Shown: in pieces, positions 34,586 through 46,140 of the stretch | How the letters are laid out: the number at the start of each line of letters is the position of its first letter | Numbering within the stretch: position 1 is the first letter of the stretch | DNA from: Eucommia ulmoides | Taxonomy: Eukaryota > Streptophyta > Magnoliopsida > Garryales > Eucommiaceae | NCBI GenBank assembly: GCA_016647705.1 | Contig: JAENRU010000279.1 | Location: 310,001 to 374,000 of the forward strand | Direction of reading: 5' to 3' | DNA length: 64,000 bases | Notes under the pieces: generated by a model | What the model was told of the DNA's origin: nothing | What the model saw: only the letters and a program-made list of their open reading frames with translations | The model's database searches: none | Made by a program: the position numbers and the translations under genes

Positions 34586-35175
34586 TAGGATTAGTCAAGG
34601 GCCGGGCACTAGGTAGGGTATTACAAAAATATACCAGGCCCTAGTCCGACCTGGCCATAAGATCTGACATTACTTTCATTCTCAAGTCCGACCCTATCAA
34701 AAAAATTAGGGCCCAAGTCCAGCCCTATAATTTTTTTTTTTTAAATTTAAAAATTAAACATAAATAAAAACACCATGCCATTCATTTCTACAAAAAAAAA
34801 AAAAAATGTTCCATACCCCCGAACAAGTGTAGGTACCAGTGGAAGATATTTAAATTACAAATGAGGACCTAAATGGAGGTGGTTAAATGACGCATGAGGA
34901 CACATGTTAGGGAAAACTACGAAATTGCCATCAAACTTATCTTTTATAATTTCAAGATATATATATATATATATAAAATGAAATGAAAAATAAAAATAAA
35001 AATACTCGGGCCAGGCCTATAAATTTTGGCCTAGTCCAAACCCGGCCCTAGATTTAGTCGGGGTTCAGAACTTAAGCCCAAATACTGTCCATAGGCTCAA
35101 AACTTTAGCCCAAGCCCTAAAAATATAAGGCTGAGCTGGGCGGACTTCGTTGCCCCCAAGACCATGACCATCCTA
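34586..35175. mobile_element. hAT-type MITE (590 bp) in the arm of element 4
   Basis: Ends TAGGATTAGTC and GACCATCCTA are inverted. The flanks are GTAAGGGC (34,578) and ATAAGGGC (35,176). The opposite arm of element 4 keeps the uninterrupted site (GAGCCCTTATTGCC near 39,007-39,020), which shows directly what was inserted. The interior shares GGGCCGGGC, CCCGGCC and AAGCCC strings with the copy at 58,246. Confidence 0.88.
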
Positions 35176-35560
35176 ATAAGGGCTCATATTTTATGGGGCA
35201 TAATTGGTCAAGGATACCTGTTTGGCAAAAGCACATTGTAGGTGCCCCATCTCTAGAGTTTGCTGCTAAAATTTTTAGGCTTGCTCTTTTCCAGGAGGGA
35301 TGTACATTTAGCCTAAAAAAAAAAAAAAAGGGAGTTTTCATTTTTATTTAACCAAAATTGTCCACAATTTACTCTTATCACAACAACCCTTTAACGCTAT
35401 AACAAATATTTATTATTACCCCCACAAACATTTAACACCATAAATTTGAGTTCGGACCTATAAATTCGGATATCGAATTTACATATCTGAGTTATATAAA
35501 TATAAAACAAGAGAGAAAGAAGAAAAATAAGAAGAAAAGGAGAGGGCAACGGTGGGCAGG

Positions 35561-36355
35561 ACTGGAGAAGGAGAGATATTGATAGAAATCTAGCGATGTC
35601 GCTGGTGTAGGTGGCCGGACCGGCAGTGTTATCATTAGAGAAGGAAGTGAAGAGAAGAAAGTGTAAAAAATAAAAAGTTAAAGATTATGTGTTAATAATA
35701 TAAAAGGGTAAAATAGTAATTCAATTAAATAATTTTGATTTTTTTTTAAGGAGTGTATATTTAACAAAAAGGAGTGTACATATATAACTCAATTTTTTTA
35801 AAACCGAATAACCCTATTTAGGAAATAGACAATACTTTCTCACAAAATTGCCCTCAATTTATTCCTATCACAATAAACATTTACCACTACAAGAAACATT
35901 CATTATCACCGTCACAAACACTTGGTACCATTACCATTGAGGCAAAAATCACCACTACCACCACCGTTGTCACAACAAACATTTCTAAACATAACAAAAA
36001 TATAAAGCACAATTGTTCTATTTTACAGTTAAAAAATAAAAAATAAAAAACAACAACAACAAAGCCAATACCAAAAACACTCAGGTTTTAAATTCTAAAC
36101 CAAAACTATTTGACCATAGTCAAAACCGAACCATTCATTTCGGTGCCCACCAATTTAGGTTCAATTGCCATCCCTAGCAGCAAATATTCACCACCACTGG
36201 TCCACCGCCACTACAACCACCATCGTAAATGCAACAAAACCACCCCATGGCAAATAATCTAAAAATCAACTGCAAATAATTAAAACTATATAAATTAAAA
36301 CACCAAATAATAAAAAAAGAATTGTTTCAACAAAAATCAAAACAATAGTAAATTA
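35561..36355. other. Centre of foldback element 4, no gene recognised
   Basis: A G-rich stretch (about 35,525-35,670) is followed by AT-rich DNA with CACCACCACC-like strings. The string AATTGCCATCCCTAGCAG near 36,163-36,180 looks like a hAT-type terminus, but I cannot find its partner. No coding exon is convincing. Confidence 0.4.
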
Positions 36356-37101
36356 GGCCCCATTTGGTTAGTATTCCCAACCAAACCCAACCCAACCCAA
36401 CCCAAAAATTCAGGGATTGATTGTTGGGAACGCGTTTGGCAACGCACAAAACCCAACCCAACCCAACCCAAAAAATAGGAATTGATTTTCAAAATCCTAA
36501 AGAAACCAGAAACAAAAAAAAAGTTGTTTCTTTTTGTGCCCAAAAAACTCAACCCAAAATTTTCAACTTCCGACTTCATTTGCCGGCTGACCACCATCAC
36601 CCGCCGCCGCCGGCCACCGTCCGGCGACCATCGCCGGCCGCCGCCGCCGTCCGGCAACCTTCCGGCGACCGTCCGCCGTCTCCCGCGATCGTCCGGCGAC
36701 CGTCCGCCGTCTCCGGCGACCTTCCCGCTGCCGGCGGTTACCTCCGGCGACCATCGCCGGCCGCCGCCCCCCCCCGTCCGGCGACCTCCGGCGACCTTCC
36801 ACTGCCGCCGACCAACTCCGGCGACTGTCGCCGGCCACCTCCGCCGCCGCCGGCGGCCGGCCGGCCACCTTGCCGCCGCCGCCGCCGTCTGGCTGCCACC
36901 AAACCAAAAAAAAATTAAAAAAAAAAAAAATTAGTTTTAGGATAAAATCGTTACCAAACACATTATGTTCTCAGCATAAAACAAAAATTGTCGTTACCAA
37001 ACGTAATTCTATTCCCAAAATTCTCAACCCAACCCAATTCAACTCAACCCAACCCATTCCAGTTGGGTTAAAAAAAGTGGGAACACTAACCAAACGCCAC
37101 C
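36356..37101. mobile_element. Harbinger/Tourist-type MITE with GC-rich core (746 bp), TSD TTA
   Basis: Left end GGCCCCATTTGGTTAGTATTCCC and right end GGGAACACTAACCAAACGCCACC are inverted, with TTA on both sides (36,353-36,355 and 37,102-37,104). It is a sister of 15,336-15,921. The core from about 36,590 to 36,900 is GC-saturated, composed of GTCCGGCGACC and GCCGCCGCC variants. Proline/alanine/arginine-rich open frames arise from that composition. Confidence 0.88.
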
Positions 37102-37109
37102 TTAACCAC

Positions 37110-37694
37110 GGTAAAATCGGTGAAAAGTCCCATTTTTAAAGTTTAATTGGTGAAAAATCTTTTTGTGTTATTAGGTTTTGATTTAATTTTTTAAGTTAGA
37201 TTTCACTTGTGTTTTAGTCTCTTAGTGAGTACATTGAATTTTTATAATGAATTCTGTTACATGTAATTAATGTTACTTACAATTTCATAATTGTTATTTT
37301 TCACATATAATTAGGTATTTTTGGTTACATGTACTTTAGTTACATATTACAATTACATATATATATATATATGTGTGTAATATTTTGTGACATAACTAAA
37401 AAAATATCAATTTTTTTAGTTACATATCAGAGACACGTAACTAAAAAATTACATATTATTGGAATATGTAACTGAAAAAATCAAACTTTTTAGTTACATA
37501 TTATTGACATATGTAACTGAAAAATATCAAATTTTTTAATTATATATTATTGGCACATGTAACTGAAAAATATCAAATTTTTTAATTATATATCAGAGAC
37601 ATGTAACTAAAAAATTATATATAATTAGTTACCTTTAACTAATTATATATATTTTGTGACATCAAATAAATTTTTTACACACAAAATTGTTACA

Positions 37695-37735
<41 letters not shown>

Positions 37736-37916
37736 TTACTTACAATTAATATAGTAATATTACACATAAAATAGTTACATGTAAATAGCGCGTGGCTATC
37801 ATATGTCCAAGATTTCTATCTTTTTAAAATAGATGGGACTAAATAAAAAAAAATTAACGCCTCTAGTACTTTTGACTAATTAGAACTTAAATGTAGGACC
37901 TCCCACCTATTATCCC
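37110..37916 (-). mobile_element. MULE-type MITE, copy C (807 bp)
   Basis: Left end GGTAAAATCGGTGAAAAGTCCC; right end GGACCTCCCACCTATTATCCC. The right flank is ATTAACCAC (37,917-37,925). The left flank reads TTAACCAC, and the missing leading A is found on the far side of the adjacent Harbinger MITE, restoring a full 9-bp match. The interior has many TTACATGTAA-type palindromes and a 37-bp A-run. Confidence 0.88.
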
Positions 37917-37993
37917 ATTAACCACTCCCACCACGCAAATCTTTTTCAGTACTTTAACCTTTTAAAAAGAAATAAGATCACAATAGTAAATTA

Positions 37994-38640
37994 GGTGGCG
38001 TTTGGTAACCGTTTCTGTTTCAATTCCAGCAGTGGGATGGGAATGGGATGGGATGGGATGAGAATTTTGTTTTCTTTGTGGGAGTAGAATTGCGTTTGGT
38101 AACGATAATTTTTTTTTTGTTTTGGGAAGGGAATTGTGTTTGGTAACGATTTTATCCTAAAATCCTTTTTTTTTTTTTTTTTTTTCTCTTTTCAGTTTTG
38201 GCCGGCCGGCCGGAAAAGGCCGGCGACGGTTCTCCGACGTCGGAGACGGCGGTGCCCCCGCCGGCGATGACCGGACGGCGGTGGCGCCGTCGCCGGCGAC
38301 TGCCGGAAGTGGCCGGAAAAATTCCGGCCGGACGGTGACCGCCGCCGGTCGCCGGCGGCGGACGGTGACCGGCGACGGTCGCCGGAGATGACCGGCGGCG
38401 GTCGGCGGCGGCGGACGGTGGTCGGCCGGTAGGTGAATAGTGATCATGGGTTTTGGGAATGGAATGGGAATAATGAGAAACAACTTTTTTTTGTTTCTCA
38501 TTTCTTAAGAAAAAAGTGGGCACAATTCTCAAATGGGAATGAAATGGAAACGAAAATAAAAATTACCAAACGCTATTCCCAAACAGAATTCCCAAAAATC
38601 TGGGAACGGAATGGGATGGAAATGGTTACCAAACGGGGCC
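37994..38640. mobile_element. Harbinger/Tourist-type MITE, second family (647 bp), TSD TTA
   Basis: Ends GGTGGCGTTTGGTAACC and GGTTACCAAACGGGGCC, with TTA on both sides (37,991-37,993 and 38,641-38,643). Flanking parts are rich in GGGATGGGAATGG; the core (about 38,200-38,430) is GC-rich with GGCCGGC and GGCGACGG repeats. It resembles the 15,336 family in design but not in detailed sequence. Confidence 0.88.
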
Positions 38641-39324
38641 TTAATCTCTCATTTTTTTTCTTATTATTCTTCTTTCTCTCTCGTTTCATATTTATATAAC
38701 TCGGATATGTAAATTCGATATCCGAATCTATAGATCCGAACTCAAATTTATGATGTTAAATGTTTGTGAAAGTGATAGTAAATATTTGTTTTAGTGTTAA
38801 AAGGGTTGTTGCGACAAGAGTAAATTGTGGTCAATTTTGGTTAAAAAAAAAGAAAACTCCGTGCGCTATTTTTTTTAAGGCTAAATGTACATCCCTCCTA
38901 GAAAACAGCAAGCCTAAAAATTTAGCAGGGATCTCTAGAGAAGGGGCACCTACAATGTGCTTTTGCCAAACAGGTACACTTGACCAATTATGCCCCTTGA
39001 AATATGAGCCCTTATTGCCTCTCATAACAGCAGGAAATAAGCCCAACTTCCCCTTTTTTTTTTTCTTATTGATTTAGGTACCGAAAATGTGATCCTTGGG
39101 TCTTTTTGTATACCCGGACATCAGATCTCGGGTATAATATTTTATTTTATTTTTATATATATCCAGTGTTTCGAACACCGGGTATACGAGGGGCAAATTT
39201 TTTGAACCTGGGGTTCAGAACCCCGGGTTCCAGTACCCGAGGATGAGCACTAATATGGTAAATAAGTTTAAAATCAATCTTTTCAGTATTTTTTTTTTAA
39301 ATATAATAAACCGGTAAACAACTC

Positions 39325-41145
39325 GTGAATGATTTGTCAAATTTCACCTCTCTCAAAAGAATTTCCAAATCCTCTTTTCACAACTATTTAGGATTTGAAG
39401 GAATTTTACAGTTCACTCTCTCCTAAAACCCAAATAAAGAATTTATCAAAAAAAAAATTAAAATCTTCTAAACAAATGAAATTTTCTCTACAAATTCCTT
39501 ACCCAAACACAACCTTAATTGTATGTGATACGATGATTAAAAATAAAATAACAAAAAAATTTGGTCAAAAAAATGAAAGGTTGTTCACAAGGATGGAAGG
39601 GCAAATTGGTCAATTGAGAAGGAACCACTTGAGGTAGCATGACTATAAAATTCAATAGAAACGTGAAAGAGGTGCACAAATATTTAAAAGACACACAGGT
39701 ACCCTTGGCGCCTGCAACTCTGACTGATTACAATACGTGTTCTTCTTAAATACATATAATTATTGTTTTTTAAATACAATTAAGAAGTCGTTTTATAAAA
39801 AATAATTGTTCAATCACATTCTATTGGAGTTAAGTTTGTAAAGTCTTATTTGTTTGTACTCAATTGTTTAATTACATCACATGTATAACATAATTTTATT
39901 TGACGATGTGTTTTAGAATCTCACGTCGAATTTGTAAGGTTTACCAAAATAATTATATATCCAAATTTTACGATTAACTATTTATTTATTCACTTTGTGC
40001 AATTATTTTTTTAAGAAAACTCAATAATTCTTTCAAAAGTTAAAAGTCATTATACACCACAAAAATTATTATAATTTTTTATATGAAAATTGCAGTTATT
40101 TCAAAGTAGTATAATAATTTTGAATTTATAAAAAAATTATTTACTAAAATTTTAAGTTCGTATAATATTCATAAAAAAAAACTTTAAAATTTATGTCTAT
40201 AGGATCTAATACTAGCTCATAATAATTTTACAAAACTTGAAAAACACGCATTATGCTTATATTTGTTGTTTTTTTAGATATGAGATTGGAAACCAATTTT
40301 GCCATTCCATAATTTTATAATTTTTATTTTGTTTATTTATATTTTATGGTTTCTAACTTCTATTATGTTATTTCGAAATCGGCTGGTCTTGCTACAAAAA
40401 ACTTGGGTATTCAATCAATTTTATTAAGAGTATCAAATGTCAATATCACGAGGAAAAAAATAAAATTTCTATTGGTTTAACATTCAAATAGTAAACAACT
40501 ATTTCATATCATTATAAATAAGCCTAATATGAATTTTTTTTATTTTAGTTTTAATCCGCGCATTGCGCGAGCTAAAATTAGTTATATATTAAAAATGAAA
40601 GTCTTCTCTTGTGAATGAATGAGAGCAAAATATTTATCGTCTTCTCAATCCTATTTTCTCATCTAAATAAAGGGTTACAATTAATTCTCATAATTTGTTT
40701 TTTCATCTACCTTACCAAAATTAATGGTCACCATTAATTCTTTTCACTAATCCTATTCTAATATTAATTCTCTTTAATATTTTAATATAAATTCATATAA
40801 TTGTTTATTTATTTTTTATATCTATAAATTGTCATTACTCAATAAAATTTATACATCTATTTTCTAATATTGCTACCAAAGTAACTAAATAATACATATG
40901 TATTTCATGTTTTAATATTAAAAATATATTATAATTTTTTTTTATACGGGTGTAAACTAGTTTATATACGAAAAGAGTTTGGCAAGAATCAATTAATATC
41001 ACATTTAATATTTTTCAAAATTTTCAATGGAAGATACTACAAAACTTTGACTTTTTGTTTTTAAAACATTATTAATAGATAAAGAAGAAGTGTGAGAAAA
41101 AGAAGTTAAAAAAAAAAATACTCACTCATGAGCAATTTATGACTG
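39325..41145. repeat. Direct ~2-kb repeat, copy 2
   Basis: This is a second copy of 29,889-31,992 in the same orientation. It begins within the right part of the MITE seen complete at 29,365-30,076 and includes the promoter-like segment (39,581-39,745). It retains empty sites for the SINE and MULE MITE of copy 1, and its end runs on past the point where element 4 begins after copy 1. Confidence 0.85.
39960..40582 (+). mobile_element. Probable nonautonomous Helitron (623 bp)
   Basis: The insert is absent from copy 1 of the direct repeat. It starts TCCAAATTTTACG and ends with a GC hairpin, CCGCGCATTGCGCGAG, followed by CTAAAATTAGT. It sits between A and T with no target-site duplication. A TC start, a 3' hairpin, a final AGT-type end and an A/T target are Helitron traits. 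The terminal CTRR is not perfect, so the call is provisional. Confidence 0.5.
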
Positions 41146-42152
41146 AGTATTCTTTTATTCTTTTAAATGATTATAAATGAATTTTCCTATTTTTAATTAT
41201 GGAGGACAAAATAAGGGTAAATTTGTCTTTTGGGTATTGGTTGGCTGCAGTTAGGGGCATATTAGTAAAACAATAATATCATTTTTAATTACTGGATATT
41301 TATGTAGAAAACAATTGGTATAGTAAATGTGAAAAAGATTGTTGTTGAAAATAAATGCGTGGACCCGTAGTTCATAAATTTTTATAGATCTCTTATACTA
41401 AAAAAAAAAAAAAAAAAAAAATTCTTTTTTACTTTTTTAAAAATATTTTTAATTTCTTATTTGTTAAACATAAAACAAACCATATATTTAATTTTTTAAA
41501 AATACTTAAAAAAAACTTTACAAAAGGGTAATTAGTTTTTTTTTAAGGAATTATTTTGGATTTTTTTTGGTCCTTACCTATGGAATGGGTGTTAATGTTG
41601 AAAAATCAACAGTGCTCCCAGTTTCCAAATCATTGATTAACACCTACAAAATTTATAAAAAAATATTTGAGATATCGGCGTGGTATTGGCTAAATACCCT
41701 ATGGCGTGAGAATAAATCAATCAGGAATTGAATGACATTAGATTTGTATCTGGAAACCTAAAAATTGTTATATTTATTAGTTAAAATCATACCTGAATTG
41801 ACTTATTTTCGCCATATTTTAACTAACCAACCCCTTTAAAATCTTATTGATTTGTGCCTTAGGGTACAAATATTTCGAATAATGTTTTTGGGGCCTTATT
41901 TATACCAATTAATTGCGCCAATGTGTTAGATCACTTATAGGCTTGTTTAAATATTCAACTCTCTCTATTCCCAGATGCAGGTCTACTTATTCAAGTCCAT
42001 CATCTGATATCCAATTATCTAACATTATATATGAATCTCACGAGCCCATGTCCACCATCTTTTGTCCATTATATCTACCTCGTAGATCGTGCGTGAAATC
42101 ACCCTCATTAGGTGTCAATGAGGATTATGAGATTTATCAAATTACACATTTA
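41146..42152. other. AT-rich spacer
   Basis: No gene seen. The stretch 42,030-42,150, together with 42,905-43,100, is a diverged copy of 43,385-43,690. Part of 41,040-41,240 is the unoccupied counterpart of the site holding foldback element 1. Confidence 0.5.
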
Positions 42153-42559
42153 GGACATGTTTGATAAAAAAAATAAGTGCTTAAAATTAATTATATTAAG
42201 TACTTAATTAATTAAGTTTGTTTGATAAGTGTAATTAGTATCACTTAATTAATTAAGTTAATTTAAAAATTAAGTCAAAATGTGAGTAAAAAATTAAATC
42301 AAGACCCATTCATTTATTTCATTTTGCTTAATGCACTCCATTATTTTTCACTTAAAAAATATGTTTTGACCATTTTACCCTTGATTCACTATGAGGGTTT
42401 AATTAGGGTTAGGTTTAATAAAAATTGAATTAATTTTGAATTATTTTAGGATTTTAATTTTATTTTGTATTTAAATTATTGTTATAATTTAATTTAAGCA
42501 ATCAAACTGCATAAAAAATACATAATATTATATATTTTTGAGTTAATTTTTACTTTTAC

Positions 42560-42610
<51 letters not shown>

Positions 42611-42901
42611 CATTATAATATATATATATATATATTTATAATGACACCTAATTTTATTATTTTGGTCTCAATTGTTTTTTCACTTCATATTATTTTAATT
42701 CAAAGGTAATTATGTAAATTAAACAAATTTTAGCATACAAATTTTGTACTTATCAAACAAAAAAAAAAAAATCAGCACTTAAATTTTCAGCACAATTTTA
42801 TCAAACAACCTTCTGATATTTTCAGCACTTAAAATTTCAGCACTTAAAATTAAGTACTTAAATTTCAACACTTAATTTTTAAGTGGTTATCAAACATGTT
42901 C
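42153..42901. mobile_element. Harbinger/Tourist-type MITE (749 bp), TSD TTA
   Basis: Ends GGACATGTTTGATAA and TTATCAAACATGTTC are inverted. TTA flanks both (42,150-42,152 and 42,902-42,904). The duplicated neighbour at 43,491-43,500 reads CACATTTAAT, the empty site with a single TTA. The interior holds (TA)n(TG)n and repeated TTTCAGCACTTAAAAT strings. The outer arms also pair (ATAAGTGCTTAAAATTAA and TTAATTTTTAAGTGG). Confidence 0.88.
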
Positions 42902-43550
42902 TTAATCTCTCAAGTTTTACATTTATTTCAATCAAGTTAAATTGAAAACGTCGTTAATAATTTTGAATGAAAAATGAATTGTGCTCAACATGCGACCTTC
43001 TAATATGCATCTCTTATCATTTCATCACTTCATTAAGCGTAAGACATCTTTTTTCAAACAACTATTCATGCTCTCGGTTTTTTTTTGTTTTTTGTGAATT
43101 GTTACTAGAAAAATATCAGGAGAATATGTTTTAGATTTAGTGGACTAATGAGATGACAATATATTCTCATTAAAAGATCACGTGCTGAACATAATTTATT
43201 TTTCAAAAAAATTATTAATAATATTTTTAGATTTGTAAAACTAAAATAAATTTGAAACTCGAGAAAATAAATATATAGTTTAACAAATCTTGAACACACC
43301 ATATCGATATGAAGACACTGTATTCTTAAAAAAATCCAGGAAGATAAATTAGTCTGGACACACCTTATCGTTACATATGGGTATGATGAGTTCAAGCCCA
43401 TTATCTTTTATACATTATATCTACCTTGTAGATCGTCGGTGAAACCACTCTCATCATTTGCTCATGTGCTTTTTGAGATTTATCGAATTGCACATTTAAT
43501 CTCTTAAATTTTATATTTGTTTCAATCTTGTAAAATTAAAAATATTATTA
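42902..43550. repeat. Diverged local duplication flanking the MITE
   Basis: The flank of the MITE (42,030-42,150 plus 42,905-43,100) matches 43,385-43,690, sharing CATTATATCTACC, GTAGATCGT and TTTCATCACT. No coding sequence is seen. Confidence 0.55.
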
Positions 43551-44581
43551 ATAATTTTGAATGAAAAATGGGTTGTACTAAACATATGACTTTCTAATGG
43601 GGATATCTCATCATTTCATCACTCCATAAAACGTAAGACGTTTTCAAACATCGGTTCATGCTCTCGTTTTATTATTTTTATGAATCGTTATTAGAAAAAT
43701 ATCAGGAGAAAATGTCTTTGGTTTAGTTATATAAAAATAAAAATACCAAACCCCATAAATTAAATTATAATTAGACAATAAAATAACAAATAAATTTGGT
43801 AAAAAAGTGAACGGTTGTTCACAAGGACGGAAGGGCAAATTGGTCAATTGACAGGGAACAACTCATGGTGGCATGACCATAAAATTCAATAGAAACGTTA
43901 AAGAGGTGCACAAATATTTAAAAGACCACCACACAGATTCCCTTGGCCTACAACTCTTACTCATTTAAATCGTGTTAAGTTTAGTCAAGGAAGATGTCTT
44001 ATTTTTTTTTATCATTTTTTTTATTTTTTAATTAATCAGAATTCAATTTTCTATAAAATATTTAAAAAAATTAAATTTTATATTTAATCTTAAATATACC
44101 AAATCAATGAGGAGAAAATACATTCTTAAGATTGTCCAGAGAGATAAATTGATCCGGACTATAATTTAAAAATAAATAAATATATATATATTTAAAAAAA
44201 ATTTAATTATTATTTTTAAAATACTTACTTACTTGGGATGAGGGTAGATTTCAAAAGTCGTCTTTTTTTTTTTTTGAACGAAAGAAAGGAGAAGTTAATT
44301 TACAAAAATAATTCGAACAACTCTTGTTCAATCACATAATATTATACTATTTTTTTAGTAGACACATTTTAAATCGTGTTACACCGTTCAATATTTTTAA
44401 AATTTTTCAATGAAAGACACAACAAAATTTTGACTTTTTGTTTTTTAAAAGAGTTATTTACAGTTTAATTATATTTTAAATAAATAATTTTTGAAAATTG
44501 GTATACGGAAACATATTTACCAAACACTGATAAAACGCATAATGTATCTGCGTTTTCCTTAAAAACGCAATTGCTTTATGC

Positions 44582-44619
<38 letters not shown>

Positions 44620-46140
44620 GCTAAAAACGCAAAACCAAAAACCATTTAAACGGTTTTTTTAAAACCTTTTTTTTAAAAGAAAACGTGCATTTGTCAATGA
44701 GAAACGCAAATTCCATTTGCGTTTTCTCACTCCCACTACATGCCACTGTTAGTTAATTTTCAAGTTCATTATTAATGCAAAAAATGTCCTTTAACTTTTC
44801 TTAAAGTCTCATGTTTGGACCACTTTTGTTTGGACCACTTTAGGTTTTATCCAAGGTAAGGATAATAACAATGTGTGAGATCAAATAATTTCCTTTCTAT
44901 TTCATATCATGATTTTGTTTTTGATTTTTTTTTTTTTATCAAATTGTGTAATTAAAGGGAATGTATCACTTTTATTGTCAATCAAGATTCAATTTTTATG
45001 AGAAGTGTTTGCTAATCGAGATTTGATCTTATCGGGGAACACTCTAAAAGTAAAATATTAAATAGACCAAGTCTATGTGATAGAATGTGCCTTTAAGATC
45101 ACCTAAGAAAGTGATTAATCGAGGTGCACGTAAAGCTGATCCGTCAAGACACCAATCCGATCAAGTATTGATCGGTCCAGTAGTCGTCGTAATATGACTG
45201 TTGAACCCACCATCTCTAGTGATCCTAAGGTCCAGGCTAACCTCAACATCCAAATCCAACATCATTTCAAGGTCACATTTTAATTTTTATACTACAATAG
45301 ATTGATGGACTAGGACATCTTCACCAATTTGTTATTAATTATCACAAAAAAAATTTTAAAACGAAAAAAAATATTTTAAAAAATTAATATCCCAAAAATA
45401 TTTTTACTTAACATCAAAAAAAAAAATTAATACAAGTCATTTTAAAATATTTTTTTTTTCTTTTTTAAAAAAATTAATATTACAAAAAAATTAATACAAG
45501 TGATATTCATTTAAAGCGACTTGTATTAATTTTTTTAAAAAAAAAATTTGTGATATTATTTTTTTAAACAAAAAAAAATATTTTAAAATGACTTTTATTA
45601 ATTTTTTTATTTTTTTTGTTGTTAAGTAAAAATATTTTTTGTGATATTAATTTTTTTATTTTTTTTCGTTTTAAAATATATTTTTTTCATTTTAAAATAT
45701 TTTTTGTGATATTAAGTAACTTCCAAAAAAAAAAAAGTTCACAGATAATTCATAATAAGTCGGTGAAGATGTCCTAATCCATCAATCTATTTTAGTATAA
45801 AAATTAAAATGTGACCTTGTTGGATTTGGATGTTGGTGTTAGCCTAAACCTTGGGATCATTATAAACGATGGGTTACTCTACAATTATATTATGACGACC
45901 ATTAGAATGATCAATACTCGATCGAATTGTTGTCTTGACTGATCAACTTTAAAATGACTTGTATTAATTTTTCCAAATTTAAAATGACTTGTATTAATTT
46001 TTTTGTAATTTTAATTTTTTTAAAACAAAAAAATATATTTTAAAACGACTTGTATTAATTTCTCCAAATTTAAAATGACTTGCATTAATTTTTAAATTTT
46101 TTTGTGATATTAATTTTTTTAAAAAAAAATAAAAAAAAAT
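43551..46140. repeat. ~2.6-kb tandem unit T1
   Basis: The start (TTTTGAATGAAAAATGG, then CTAAACATATGACTTTC) is repeated at 46,153. The promoter-like segment (43,811 and 46,410) and the foldback left arm (44,451 and 47,090) follow in the same order. T1 therefore consists of host flank, foldback left arm and a truncated right arm. Confidence 0.8.
44451..46140. mobile_element. Foldback element 1, truncated copy
   Basis: The left arm 44,451-45,345 begins GAGTTATTTACAGTTTAATTATA, directly after TTTTTAAAA. A partial right arm lies at about 45,730-45,960 (AAGTCGGTGAAGATGTCC, then GTCTTGACTGATCAAC). The centre is low-complexity AT DNA. The right end is missing; the sequence passes into tandem unit T2. 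It preserves the empty site AAAAATTAA (45,799-45,807) for the MULE element found at 48,435. Confidence 0.75.

Larger units (their letters stand above)
31993..39324. mobile_element. Large foldback element 4 (7.3 kb with nested insertions)
   Basis: The left end GAGTTGTTTACCGG and the right end CCGGTAAACAACTC are a perfect inverted pair. The left arm continues after the nested element 3 as 34,302-35,560; the right arm is about 38,641-39,324. Both contain GTTTATTATATTTAAAAA, hairpins such as GTGTTTCGAACACCGGGTATA and a conserved block with CTACAATGTGCTTTTGCC. Nested inside are a foldback element, a hAT MITE, two Harbinger MITEs and a MULE MITE. The outer flanks ATTTATGAT and GTGAATGAT match at only 6 of 9 positions, so a target-site duplication is not established; the right side abuts the direct repeat copy 2. 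Confidence 0.65.

Noticed and set aside
36337-36961. Several overlapping 100-165-codon open frames on both strands
   Set aside because: All fall in the GC-saturated core of a MITE with a perfect TTA duplication; composition explains the absence of stops.
38152-38532. Two antisense open frames of 114-126 codons
   Set aside because: Low-complexity, MITE core, no domain, overlapping in two frames.
38760-39077. 105-codon frame containing APTMCFCQTG, also seen inverted at 35,117-35,341
   Set aside because: The two copies are the inverted arms of foldback element 4, so shared wording reflects the arm duplication and not selection on a protein; frames end at different points.
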